Shown piece by piece: positions 54,673 to 64,000 of a stretch of DNA of 64,000 nt. Position numbers and translations under genes: made by a program. Source of the DNA: Trichopria drosophilae (Eukaryota; Arthropoda; Insecta; Hymenoptera; Diapriidae); contig CM059582.1 of the NCBI GenBank assembly GCA_030407085.1, positions 55,870,001 through 55,934,000 on the forward strand, given 5' to 3'. The notes below the pieces were generated by a model. It saw only the letters and a program-made list of their open reading frames with translations, had not been told where the DNA came from and searched no databases. Every line of letters begins with the position of its first letter. Position 1 is the stretch's first letter.

Positions 54673-55135
54673 TATTAAAATTGAAAATGAGCATTTTCAA
54701 AACTTCGACCCCGACCGCAGATCAGCCGAAGCACTGATAAATGAGCACGTCTTGTTCACACTGATGCTTAAAAAAAACGTGATTTTTGAGCGTTTTTTTG
54801 TTAAACCTCCCCATACTCTAGTATGCATTGTCTCCAAAAACTAATCAGATCTAAGTTTGGCCAAGAAAAACCCAAATCCGTTTGTACTTTTTAAATTCGT
54901 TATTCCATTCGCGAGATATCGCGTATACAAAATTTTGCCCACGGACGGACGGACGGACGGACGGACGGACGGACGTACAACCTAATGGACACCAATTTTT
55001 TTATTGTTGCTTTGGGTTCCTTAGGGTCTGAAACGTCGACATTTGATGAAAAACTATAGGGTAATTTTTTGCCCGAAGTGACCAAATTCAATACTTCGTC
55101 CAGACTTAGTCTGGGTCGAAGTAATACATATTTTT
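54673..55135 (+). repeat. Interspersed repeat with (GGAC)n, fullest copy
   Basis: It runs from TTGAAAATGAGCATTTTCAA through CGACCCCGACCGCAGATCAG, the (GGAC)n block and GGGTAATTTTTTGCCCGAAG to AGACTTAGTCTGGGTCGAAG. Parts recur at 14752-14800, 20190-20210/21623-21720, 22062-22130 and 22440-22520. The end segment CTTCGTCCAGACTTAGTCTGG is nearly palindromic. No protein. It is a short interspersed family of unknown type. Confidence 0.75.
54941..54974 (+). repeat. (GGAC)n microsatellite
   Basis: About eight GGAC units inside the interspersed repeat. The equivalent place in the copy near 21720-21740 has no such expansion. Confidence 0.9.
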
Positions 55136-55291
55136 ATGTGTAAATTAACATAATTTGCTATAAATTCATTTCTGGGGAAATATAATCTGATAACCTCAAT
55201 ATCAAACAAGTTTTGTCTACATTTCACCAATTACAATCAATAGGCCTAAGAATATATGATTTCCCTATGTACCATTCTCTCGAATCCACCC

Positions 55292-55776
55292 GGTATATAT
55301 ATACATTTATAAGTTACTTAAAAATACAATAACATATGTTCGCTATATCACAAAACTGTCGTTAAAGATGAATAAATCAAAACTAATTATGTTTTATTAA
55401 AAATAATGAATTAATCTGAAATACTGCTTATTGTTATTGTCTTCCAGTTAGAAGAACGCACCGACAACATGTCCTATTGTGCCCCATATCCAATTTTTCA
55501 ATTAAATCAAGATGTCTGACTAAGGTCCTGAGCACAATGAACGAGTACATATAGAACGTGCACGTAAGAATACTTCCCTCCTTTATTATCAGCGCTACTT
55601 TTCTCAAAAAGCGACTTTAGTAGAGCACTAGATATACAGGTATTCTCATCCGCCATCTTGGGTCCGCCTGGGTAGAAAGGTAGGATGGCGCTGTATGTTA
55701 TAAGCCTATACGAGACTATAGTATATGCTGTAGTTTATGGGACCGAGCAAGGCGGTTGGGAATACTCATATATCTA
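55292..55776. other. Spacer
   Basis: No gene is recognised. GACTAAGGTCCTGAGCACAA at 55514 resembles the outer end of the Harbinger element at 20206, but I find no matching second end. Confidence 0.4.
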
Positions 55777-55807
55777 CACTGAGGGACTGTTCGGCGCGTA
55801 GCGGTAC

Positions 55808-57315
55808 CAGTGTTCACAGATTTAGTATGCATCTCGGGCACGCGCAGTACGAAGTTGCGCTGATTGGCCGCCCGACTCCCCGCGGAACCGCGGGAATTCA
55901 AACGGTACGTTGGCGGATGAGTTTCAATGCAAAATCATCAATTTTGACATGAAAATGCATTTGAAAAATTCGGTTTTTTGACCAAGTCGGTGCAAGACAT
56001 GTATCTTTCTGAAATACTGAAGAAAGAATTAGGAAATTGCAAGAAATATTCTTTTTGTAAGGATGACAGTACAAAAATTCCTGTTTTTTGATTGAAATTG
56101 TATGCGATACGTGATTTCAAGCAATAAAAATTCAAAAATACACTCCAAATATTTTATCAAGACTACCTTCCTCCAGGTTTGGTTAGTTTAGGTTAGATGC
56201 TTCCAGGTTTAACTAATATTTTATGAAGACTGCCTTCCTCCAGGTTTGGCTATTTTAGGCTAGATGCTTGTAGGTTTATATTTCATTTATTTTGTTTATT
56301 TTATTTATTTTAATTATATTATTTATTTCAGGATTTTTAATTTATAATAATTTTGTCAGATAGAAATTCGGATTAAATATTACATTTCCAATAAAAATCA
56401 GAAAGACACCACATTTTTGGTAAAAACCAGGTAACTCATATTGTAAAAAAACAAATAAAATGAATAAAACAAATAAAATAAGCAAAGTAAATAAAATAAA
56501 CAAAATAAATGAAATATATAAAATAAATAAAATAATTGAAATAACAAAAATATACAAAATAAAGAAAACAAATAAAATGAATAAAACAAATAAAATAAAC
56601 AAAAAAAGGTAAAATAAATGAAATAAAAAAAAAAAATTACCGGGCGCGGACGCGAACCCCCAACCTCTGCATCACCAGTCAAAGACCGTATCAACTGAGC
56701 CAATGACACGGAAATCGTGGAATGTATGTCGCATTTGATCATCGGACAACCGGATAAATTTTTCTATACTATTACATATTAATCAATTACAGTAATTTAC
56801 TTTCAAAATACTTTTAAAGAGTCATTTTTACCATATACGTGATAAAGAATAAAATATTATTTTATAATTTTATAATTATAATAACAATTACATAATGTGC
56901 CGTATTCTTTTAGTAAGATTATTTTCAATAAAATTCATTACAGCATACAAGGGAATCATTTATTTATAAATCTTGGAGTGTATTTTTGAATTTTTATTGC
57001 TCGAAATTACGTATCGCATACAATTTTAATTAAAAAAAACAGGAATTTTTATACTGTTATGCTTACAAAAAGAATATTTCTTGCAATTTCCTCATTCTTT
57101 CTTCAGTATTTCAGAAAGAAACATGTCTTGCACCGACTTGGTCAAAAAACCGAATTTTTCAAATGCATTTTCATGTCAAAATTGATGATTTTGCATTGAA
57201 ACTCATCCGCCAACATGCCGTTTGAATTCCCGCGGTTCCGCGAGGAGTCGAGCGGCCAATCAGCGCAACTTCGTACTGCGCGTGCCCGAGATGCATACTA
57301 AATCTGTGAACACTG
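55808..57315. mobile_element. hAT-type foldback element (1508 bp) with 8-bp TSD
   Basis: Perfect 8-bp duplication AGCGGTAC (55800-55807 and 57316-57323). The ends CAGTGTTCACAGATTTAGTA and its complement continue as inverted arms of about 345 bp (55808-56155 and 56970-57315), roughly 93% identical. An 8-bp duplication and a CAGTG end are hAT features. The centre holds a tRNA-derived SINE and other repeats, so the element carries no transposase. Confidence 0.92.
56450..56715 (-). repeat. tRNA-derived SINE with A/T repeat tail
   Basis: On the minus strand the head (56715-56640) has box A-like TTGGCTCAGTTGATACGG and box B-like GGTTCGCGTCC. It is followed by about 180 bases of TTTATTTTATT-like tail (56635-56450). 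The head-plus-tail arrangement points to a SINE copied by a non-LTR partner, inserted in the centre of the hAT foldback element. Confidence 0.7.
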
Positions 57316-57627
57316 AGCGGTACGAAATTGGTCGACAGCAATCCGAACGTTAGGCTGTGTACGCTTCGAATTTTCAGACCGCTGCCAGACGAAAATTGTC
57401 CGAACGCCATCCGAAATTGGTTTGGGACTATCCGATAGTTGGCGCGCTTCTAACCTACGCGTAGTCCGAACGAGTTGCGACATTTCGGTCCGACCCAGAA
57501 CCACGTGTTTCGGCACAGTTTCGCATGCCGTTTGTTTATGTTTTATGTATAACGAACGTGCGCAGTGTATACGCATAAATTGAATATTTCATTAGAATGT
57601 CAATATAATACATATTAATTAATATTC

Positions 57628-57845
57628 ATTAATGCGTTTCACAGTCTTTAATTATTTTCAGATCATTCACTGTATATTTATATGTATGATCGTTAGTATA
57701 TATATATACGTACTAACGATCATACATATAAAAATCATATATATATAAGAGGTAACTGAATTTTGTCTTCGTCGACAAAATTCATTAATGCGTTTCACAG
57801 TCTTTCATTTTTTTCAGATCATTCACTTTATATTTAAATCTTTTC
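57628..57845. repeat. Direct repeat around a 47-bp perfect-like palindrome
   Basis: AATGCGTTTCACAGTCTTT with TTTTCAGATCATTCACT occurs at 57630-57672 and again at 57786-57828. Between them, 57681-57727 is a palindrome (TATGATCGTTAGTA, TATATATATA, TACGTACTAACGATCATA). It could extrude as a cruciform. Possibly a tiny inverted-repeat insertion with partial duplication. Confidence 0.65.
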
Positions 57846-58665
57846 ATATTTTATTTGTACTGTGTTAAGAATTAAAAAATAGGTATATGTGTAACATTCA
57901 TATCTGTAACAAGCAGACATAAGATATGTGCTCTAACCGACAAAATTCTTTAATACGTAACCCAGTCCGACTTCATGAATGTGTAAGATATACGTTTGCT
58001 ACCTGTTTTAATCACCATTAATATTTAATATATTATATATATGTGTGTGTTTTAAATATTTTACTCTTAATACTAAAAGGACCTATAAGCTATATACTTT
58101 AGTTTCCTATTGTACATATACAATTAAATAATAAAAATTAACTGAAATGTATAATGGCAATCACGTCTTGTTCAATTTTAACGAGCAACCTCTTATATTA
58201 CAAAATTAACAGTAATTTGCAACCCATATATTAGTTTTAATTAACCTCATCATCATACACTTGTCAATACAGCTGTCATCTTTTACCTATTAGGGTTACA
58301 TATACATATATATTTATTATATATATATTTGTATATATATTTGTGAAGCATGAATGTCGCCTCTTTTTCGTATTCCCGCGCGCCTGCGACTTTTGGCTCG
58401 CAGCGGTCCGACAAAATCGGACGTCTCCCGTCAGAAAAATCGGTCGACATCTGTGCGAAAACTATCGTCGCGCTGCTATACTCTGAGTAGTTCGGGTGCG
58501 GTCCGAAGAGCCTCTCAGTGTAGTACCTTAACGTTAGGCGACAAAAACGGCGATTTAGGCGACAAGAACGGCGCTTTTAGGCGACATGAACGCCGCCAAA
58601 CGGCAACCCTGCCAGCAAGGTTCCCTGATTATTCCAAATACTGGACGTAAGCAGAGAAAATTGCA

Positions 58666-58746
58666 CGGACGGGGATTCGAACTCGGAACCTTCGCGACAT
58701 TCAGTTTGTGCAAATTAAGCGGACGCCTTAGCCCGCACGACCATCC
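58666..58746 (-). repeat. tRNA-like sequence (class II type), SINE head or pseudogene
   Basis: The minus strand reads GGCGGGATGGTCGTGCGGGC at the 5' side (box A region) and GAGTTCGAATCCCCG (box B) 50 bases on, with extra length between that would suit a long variable arm. The stems do not pair fully. It stands about 55 bases beyond the candidate hAT end at 58611. Confidence 0.6.
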
Positions 58747-58759
58747 CGCCGTCACATTT

Positions 58760-59820
58760 TAATTTTAATCAATATTACCTTATTTATTTAATGTTTATAA
58801 TACTGCTTAAGTCAGTTGAGTCAATTAGTTGTAAACAATCATTTCTACTTTTTTTATGTCCTATTGTAATTTCCATCAATATTACACCCTTTACATAAAT
58901 TTTATCACAATAATTACATAAATTTTATGCATAAATTTTTTACATAAATTTTACAATAATTTACAAATAATTATTTTTTCAGTTAACGTACTTATATATG
59001 TATGTCTCATTTCTTTTATCTGTTTAAACAATTGGTTATAAATAATCATTTCTATTCTTTTGCTAACTTCATTTTAATCAATATTACACGATTTATCTAA
59101 TGTTTATATCATAACCGTTAAATTGTTAGAATTAATTATTTATTTTTTACATCTTATATTCATACTTCGCATTTATTGATTCCTTGTAATATTGTACAGT
59201 TCTTTAAATATTCAATTATACACTTCTACAACGCGTATTCGTAGCTTAGTTTTTATAACTTTGTTATATTGTTATTTATTTCCTAAACCTTTCATATAAT
59301 TTCGTTGGGAAGGTGATTTCATCTTTTACGTTTCTACGCGTTTAGACGTGCTTTTCATGTACAGCTATATTCTAGTCTCTTCTCTTTTTCTCTCAATCAT
59401 ATTGAGAGTGTGCTCTTCTATCACTCACTCTATTTCTCTTTCTCAAGTCTACAGCTAGGATGTTCGTCTGTGTCGGTTTATTTATATCTTCCGTTGTATC
59501 TATACCATTTTTGTGTAAGCCCATTACTCCCAAGTCCCGTTGACTTTTCCCGATCCTTTTTAAAATTTCCCTAAATATTTGATAGCACCATGCAAGACCT
59601 AACACGCTTCAAGGCAATCTGCTCCGGTCATAGTTTCTTTTTGAATGGGAGTAGGCTTATGAATACGAGTATCAACTCGTTTCGAGAAAAATTATTGGAT
59701 AGATTTTCTTACGCAATTACAAAATAATCCCAGAACTAGCTATACAAAATCCTTGTGAAACGCGCATTTCTTAACAGTTTCTTTCGAGTAATCGAAGTTG
59801 TCTCATCTACGTTGTGGTGG
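58760..59820. other. AT-rich spacer, no gene seen
   Basis: A/T-rich with several related TTACATAAATTTTA-type stretches near 58890-58960. CT-rich DNA lies at 59380-59450. No recognisable coding sequence. Confidence 0.4.
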
Positions 59821-59829
59821 AGTTTAAAA

Positions 59830-60415
59830 AAATGGAGAAAATGGAAACAACAAAGAAAATTATCTCGACCTTGGAGAAGGCGGAAAAAACAAATTCTGCG
59901 CTCTCAAAGATGACGCGCCCGTGAGTGAATTTCATGAGTTCCTCACCGAGTGCGACAACTCTCTCGCGTTTTTGCGAAGGCAACTGTTGAAAAAGATTGA
60001 CGTCGGAAGTAAACGGCATGTGGAATCTGCCATCATCCGCGTAATCACCCTTGCAGGAAAAGGCAAAGAAGAAAGTATTGGCCAAGGAACGACTTGGACC
60101 TCGTGATAATATTAGTTGCGTTGAAGTCCATCCGGTTTTCAAAAACCGTAACAAGACGGAGGTCTCAGTGAATTTGGGGTATTTAGACCCGGTGAAGTTT
60201 TCGCCACTGTCAAGTATAAAGTGTTGGAAAGTGTTAGTGCCGCAATTACCACGAACAGTTATGCGCGACTTCCGATTTACCCTAGTGGAATTGTTACGAC
60301 CCCAGTTGAGCGTTTCCGTTCATCTGCGACCGTCCGCGCTTTCGAACGTAGATCCTCTTTCGAGGGGGCGGCTACTCCTGTAAATGAAAGCTGGCAAAAT
60401 TTGGGTAAAAAATAA
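59830..60415 (+). pseudogene. Decayed coding sequence of unknown family
   Basis: Three plus-strand frames appear to join by small shifts: TTKKIISTLEKAEKTNSAL (59840), SEFHEFLTECDNSLAFLRRQ with LLKKIDVGSKRHVESAIIRV (59921-60106), and YKVLESVSAAITTNSYARLP to SWQNLGKK at 60415. Composition and codon pattern look protein-like, more so than the surrounding DNA. AATAA follows the last stop. I do not recognise the family. It might be a gag-like protein, or exons with unrecognised introns. Confidence 0.35.
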
Positions 60416-60420
60416 ATGAG

Positions 60421-61250
60421 AAATTAGAATCCATAACGTAGTATTTATTACCAATGGGAGGTATGCATCAAGGAAAGGAATCGGGAGAATGGGAGACGAA
60501 GCTGGTGCGGTAGGGGGCAGTCAGGATGAAGGAGGTTGCTTGCTTTGAGACTGGCGATCAGACCCTGAGTTTACGATGAGCATCGGTTGGGTCTGCCATC
60601 AGCGTCCTGAGTAGTGCTTTTGCTTGACCTTCCTGCTAATGCCTCCGATTAAGGAACATACGGGAGAATCCCGTCGACATTGAAGATATCGGCGGTGGTG
60701 GTCGAGCTCCCACCCGGTGCGGCTGAAGTACTGCTTTGTGGACTCTTCTGTGGCTCCGGCGAACAGCGTTCCGTCTGTCCTGGTGTTGGTACAACCAGGT
60801 GCAGGGTGACTGGCCAGACTCTCGGGTTTTGCACGGGTAATTTCCGTATTAGAATCGGCACTGGCAGTTGGTTCCTTGATAACTGCCTCAATGAAGACTC
60901 TCTCCTTACACGACTGGCTCGTAACTCCATCATGACTCCCTGGCAACTGATTTTAGGGATCATCGCTTTGGCCTTTTATTGTCCGCGACTTGGCATTGGA
61001 TTAGAAAGAAGTGGGACTTTATGTGGAAAAGAAAAGACGGGACAGTCGAGGGATCTTGGATTCGACGCTTGATTACAATAAACGTTAACAAAGGTTTTCA
61101 ATGCTTTACGATTTTGTTCGTGCGCCATATTTTGCAATTATGTGATCTAGCGAATTTTTTGGAAATGTTCTTATCGGCAGGTATTACAATTTTAGTGTTT
61201 ACAATTTATCGGATAGTACATAATGCTCGTTAGTTACAGGTCGCATAATT
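60421..61250. other. GC-richer stretch with competing unrecognised frames
   Basis: Frames on both strands between 60599 and 61072 (up to 130 codons) have no recognisable motif. A minus-strand AATAAA lies near 60445, which could end a minus-strand transcript. I cannot decide which strand, if either, codes. Confidence 0.3.
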
Positions 61251-62285
61251 AATTTGTGTGTCTGTGGCCTGTTGTCATTTGTTAGTGCTTTTAATAGTTG
61301 TATTGTTGAAACGTTGTTGAAACATAGTTCTCGATTTTTATTATATATACATTTATTCTATTTGGCAAATAGAGGGTGTACAGCTGTATCGCATCTTGAG
61401 GCTGTAGAGGTTTTCGGGGAATAGACATTATAGAGGATCATAAATTATGCGTGTCTCTCCGCTAGTGGTCAGGTATTCTTCCCGGTGCAGTAGCTGTGTT
61501 CACGGCCGTTCTTAAGGGGATTCTAAACGAAATTTAAATGCCCGTAGCATTTTAGGCCCCTTTCATTTGGGACCCTACGCTCTCAATTTTCCACCAATTG
61601 CGATTAAATTTTGTTTACAACTCTACGAGACGTATAAAAAGGTCTTTGTGGAGCCAAAATTTTGAATAACATCACTGAATTTTCTATATAAATATTTATT
61701 TGATAATGCATAAGTTGTAAGTTTTACCGCAAGCGCTGCGATCAGTTCATGAATGTTTTCAATGACGTCACAAAACCAAGAGAAAATATAACTAATATGG
61801 TGGCCCGACACGCAGCTGTTCGTCAGTCATAAGGATTCGGCAACTCCGAAATCCAAAGTTCAAAAATTTTGTATTTCGCGCGAGCCGTTCAAACATTTTT
61901 TGTTGATTCGTGACGATATCGTGTAGATATCGTGCAGCGCGATCGGTCTCTCCGTGATGACAAAAGACGAGGAGGAAGACAACACAGCGACACAACGACC
62001 ACGGGGAAGCAGCCTGCGGATTCACCAATGAATCCACCATCCAATTATTACGGATATTTTTTTAACAATAATAATTTATTTGCATCTTAGCAGACTCCAG
62101 ACTCGTATAAATAGACTTGACAGCTCTGGTATCGATTAAACAAAATACGATATATGAAATGTCTTGACATACAAATAATCATCTATAAAAGGTTTAAGCG
62201 CTTCTTACCAGACTCTAATAAATATATTGAGAGCTCTGGTAATAATTAAAAAAATGTGAAACATGAAAAGTTCATTGATGTAAAT
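61251..62285. other. Spacer with tandem segment near its end
   Basis: At 62080-62285 two related segments of about 110 bases each carry AGACTC...AAATA, a GCTCTGGTA-ATTAA block and CTTACC, in tandem just outside the DIRS-like repeats. TTAAGGGGATTCTAAACG at 61514 looks like one TTAA-element end, without a partner. No gene is recognised. Confidence 0.4.
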
Positions 62286-62290
62286 AATTT

Positions 62291-62694
62291 TACAATCAAA
62301 CGAACTTACCAGTGATGTTCGATTGGAATTATCCTGAGAATCTCGTTCGAAATTATTACATTAATTACACTGTAGTACCGCCTACTTCTGTCGGTAACAC
62401 CACGAAGATTTAGAGTCCAAAACAAAATCTCTTGTTTTCTCTTGTCTGGTTATCGAATATCTGCCAACCTTCATGTTGTTTATAGTTTACATAATTTTAA
62501 ATATATAATAACATTATTTTTCCCGTCATAGACATAAGACTTTGACTAGGAGGGTATAAAAATATTTGGGAGGGAAGTAATAATTTCGAACGAGATTCTC
62601 AGGATAATCCCAATCGAACATCAGTGGTAAATTCGTTTGATTGTATAATTATCCTGAGAATCTCGTTCTCATGATTACATTAATTACACTGTAG
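62291..62694. repeat. DIRS-like terminal repeat set
   Basis: Segment A (62291-62375) contains ACAATCAAACGAA, GATGTTCGATTGGAATTATC and CTGAGAATCTCGTTCG. Its reverse complement stands at 62578-62646. A partial direct copy (ATTATCCTGAGAATCTCGTT ... TTAATTACACTGTAG) is at 62648-62694. Inverted plus repeated short segments beyond the recombinase match the inverted terminal repeat and internal complementary region of DIRS elements, although I cannot see the far end of the element to compare. Confidence 0.7.
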
Positions 62695-62855
62695 ATGTTC
62701 AGAGCAGGCTTTTGCATTTCTGTTGTTATTTATTTAAAATTACCAAAGGTATAACCTTAATTGTCAAGTGTTTGTTCCAGGTATTATCTGTGCATGTAGA
62801 ATTGTTTATTTCTTCGATTACAATTAATTTAACAATTTTTCACCGTCACAAGATA

Positions 62856-63960
62856 TTAAAATATTGCCGAAATTATTTCATTCTTATCCTCGATAATTCG
62901 CTTAATGTAATGTTTAGGAAAAACTTGAGATTCTTTCGACCAACCTACAACACGTTTTATTATATTAATGTTGACTCCTTTTTTGAGAGCCGCTGAAGAT
63001 GATGCGTGACGCGTGCTGCGGGCAGTAAATTTTTTACTCACACCACAACGAACTAATATGCTTCTAATCAATCTTCTAATAGATTATCAGCTAGTTTGTA
63101 AGGCTGCCTGGTTGTTATTAACAATGTGTCAGCGTCTTTCCGTAAATCTTTTGTACATTGAATATAATTGTCGGGTACACGCTATGTAAACCTCAGGTTT
63201 TTCTTTTAAACATGGAATATGTCAAATCGGCGATGTGATGCCTATTCTAGAGGTTTTGGTGATAGCCGTTATTTGAATTTCGTAGCCAATATGTGTCATT
63301 TTGATATTACTCAGTTTTAATAAAGCAAGAGTTTGTACTCTTTGACCAGTTTCTATAGCGAGTACACCTACTAACTTTTCGGTTAACATGGCCAAACTTA
63401 TAGATTCAAATAAGTACAATTTAGTTATTTCGCGTAAAACTGAATCTACGTTCCATATCTCATCGTATTTCGATTGGATTGGTTTTTTCCGGAAAACACC
63501 TCTCATAAACCTATTAATTAGAGGTTTATTACCTATTTGATATTCGGAAGTTAAGGATGCAGCGGACCTTATTGCGTTAAGGGTACCATAGGATGCTCCA
63601 TCATTAAATTTGTCTGCAAGGAATTGTAACAATACGTCTCCTTGAGCATCATAAGGATTCAAGTTTAGTCGATCACAATGTATCCACCATGATCGTAGAT
63701 GGCCCGCGTACTGTTCAGTGTAGATTCTGCTAGAGATGTAATAAGTACTTCTATCGTTGAGACTACAATGTTCCTTCATCTATATGATCCCCTGATAATT
63801 TCCCTGCTATTAGGGATAGAAGTGGATGGTTCAATAACCTACAAGGAGAAAAGAGAAGTTCTTTTGAAGTTTTGAAATATATTGGTTTGCTACTAAGTAT
63901 TCTTTTAAACAGTGGAAACCACGGTTGTGAGGGCCAATGCGGGCCAACCACAATTCGAGT
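62856..63960 (-). pseudogene. DIRS-type tyrosine recombinase, frameshifted
   Basis: The N-terminal core-binding part reads YTEQYAGHLRSWWIHCDRLN and LQFLADKFNDGASYGTLNAI (about 63600-63720). The first catalytic Arg is in AIETGQRVQTLALLKLSNI (near 63330). After a gap with stops (63220-63075) come TARSTRHASSSAALKKGVNI and KRVVGWSKESQVFPKHYIKR, which give the Arg-His pair, the Trp and the nucleophilic Tyr in the expected order. The linker frame (63763-63951) joins by a shift near 63770. The enzyme would recombine a circular cDNA into the chromosome. Confidence 0.85.
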
Positions 63961-64000
63961 AGCTTTGTCGTCAATAATTTTTTTTATAACACGTAGTATA

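Larger units (their letters stand above)
53815..55291. mobile_element. Inverted-repeat element carrying nested repeats
   Basis: GGGTGGATGCGAGAGAATGG (53815) continues to GAAATC. The complement, ending CGAATCCACCC, stands at 55259-55291 with about 32 of 34 positions paired. TATATA sequence flanks both ends. Inside are the 438-bp MITE (54233-54670) and the interspersed repeat at 54673-55135. I see no transposase. The superfamily is uncertain; TA-rich flanks suggest a Tc1/mariner-like target. Confidence 0.6.
55777..58520. mobile_element. CACTG-ended element interrupted by a hAT foldback copy
   Basis: CACTGAGGGACTGTTCGG starts at 55777 and the complement of CACTGAGAGGCTCTTCGG ends at 58520. TA lies outside both ends. 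Only 23 bases of the left end precede the hAT foldback copy; the remainder resumes at 57324 with GC-rich sequence rich in TCCGA and GTCGAC motifs. Similar GC-rich sequence precedes the right end (58360-58510). The middle (57550-58350) is AT-rich. No transposase. Superfamily unknown. Confidence 0.6.
36964..58611 (+). mobile_element. Candidate hAT transposon expanded by nested insertions
   Basis: CAGGGTTACC begins at 36964 and GGCAACCCTG ends at 58611, a plausible hAT inverted-repeat pair. The flanking 8-mers CCAGCTGG (36956-36963) and CCAGCAAG (58612-58619) agree at six of eight bases. Both ends carry AGGCGAC repeats nearby. Between them are hAT coding exons on the plus strand at 37419-37860 and 45893-47065, interrupted by many independent elements. 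That the two ends belong to one copy is inference. If not, they are ends of two related copies. Confidence 0.45.
62291..64000 (-). mobile_element. DIRS-like tyrosine-recombinase retroelement, 3' part
   Basis: A minus-strand tyrosine recombinase (62856-63780) is preceded by the conserved linker IVVGPHWPSQPWFPLFKR (63900-63970), typical of the region between RNase H and recombinase in DIRS elements. It is followed by a set of short inverted and direct repeats at 62291-62694. The element continues past the window end, where RT and RNase H should lie. Several frameshifts. Confidence 0.8.

Noticed and set aside
55514..55560. TAA-GGTCCTGAGCAC as a second Harbinger element
   Set aside because: Only one end resembles the terminal repeat at 20211, with a mismatch, and no partner end is visible.
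2866..58746. Three tRNA-like segments as working tRNA genes
   Set aside because: Box A/B-like motifs are present, but T-stems and acceptor stems do not pair and at least one has a SINE-type tail. Annotated as repeats.
61514..61560. TTAAGGGGATTCTAAACG as another TTAA-element end
   Set aside because: No complementary end followed by TTAA was found within reach.

Overview
The window is eukaryotic and almost certainly arthropod (insect) DNA. It is AT-rich and has spliced reading frames with GT-AG introns. Its elements are typical of insect genomes: BEL/Pao, Ty3/gypsy, R4-like, two-ORF I/Jockey-like, DIRS-like, piggyBac, hAT, PIF/Harbinger and pogo/mariner-type MITEs. A hymenopteran host is my guess from the element mix, not something the sequence proves. 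I see no convincing intact host gene. The window is a nested mobile-element graveyard, and most reading frames are element proteins in various states of decay.

Layout. 1-2.8 kb: AT-rich DNA with a GC-rich inverted-repeat pair. 2.8-5.9 kb: a tRNA-like SINE fragment, two unknown Lys/Glu-rich frames and a broken Ty3/gypsy gag-PR-RT on the minus strand. 7.1-9.0 kb: a broken BEL/Pao pol on the plus strand with a possible PPT/LTR. 9.4-14.0 kb: a Jockey-like RT scrap, then an R4-like element on the minus strand with a second 3' fragment behind it, all next to ATT/TAA repeats. 15.4-26.3 kb: a very large inverted-repeat structure. Each arm carries an array of about 63-bp units plus a shared segment with a decayed reading frame. 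Between the arms lie an inverted-repeat element with about 120-bp modules, a PIF/Harbinger deletion derivative and a TTAA-flanked MITE. 28.5-35.9 kb: a plus-strand non-LTR retrotransposon (PHD-like/FP25K-like ORF1, EN-RT ORF2) split inside its endonuclease by a piggyBac copy with exact ends (29402-33480). 36.1-36.5 kb: a small hypothetical two-exon gene.

37-58.6 kb: a hAT-type gene. Its BED-finger exons at 37.4-37.9 kb are separated from its catalytic exons at 45.9-47.1 kb by later insertions. These are a full-length non-LTR element (38184-43735, 14-bp TSD) and a long palindromic element that itself holds a TTAA-flanked MITE. Downstream come another TTAA MITE, a second nearly intact relative of the non-LTR element on the minus strand (48138-53401, 13-bp TSD), a pogo-like MITE, several TA-flanked inverted-repeat elements and a hAT foldback element with a perfect 8-bp TSD (55808-57315). 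Possible hAT ends at 36964 and 58611 could bracket the whole region. 59.8-61 kb holds unrecognised decayed coding sequence. 62.3-64 kb is the 3' part of a DIRS-like tyrosine-recombinase retroelement with its split inverted repeats; it runs off the window end.

The features do not work together as a pathway. What links them is insertion history: several junctions are exact enough to give an order of events, and four TTAA-specific families are present with four different terminal sequences.
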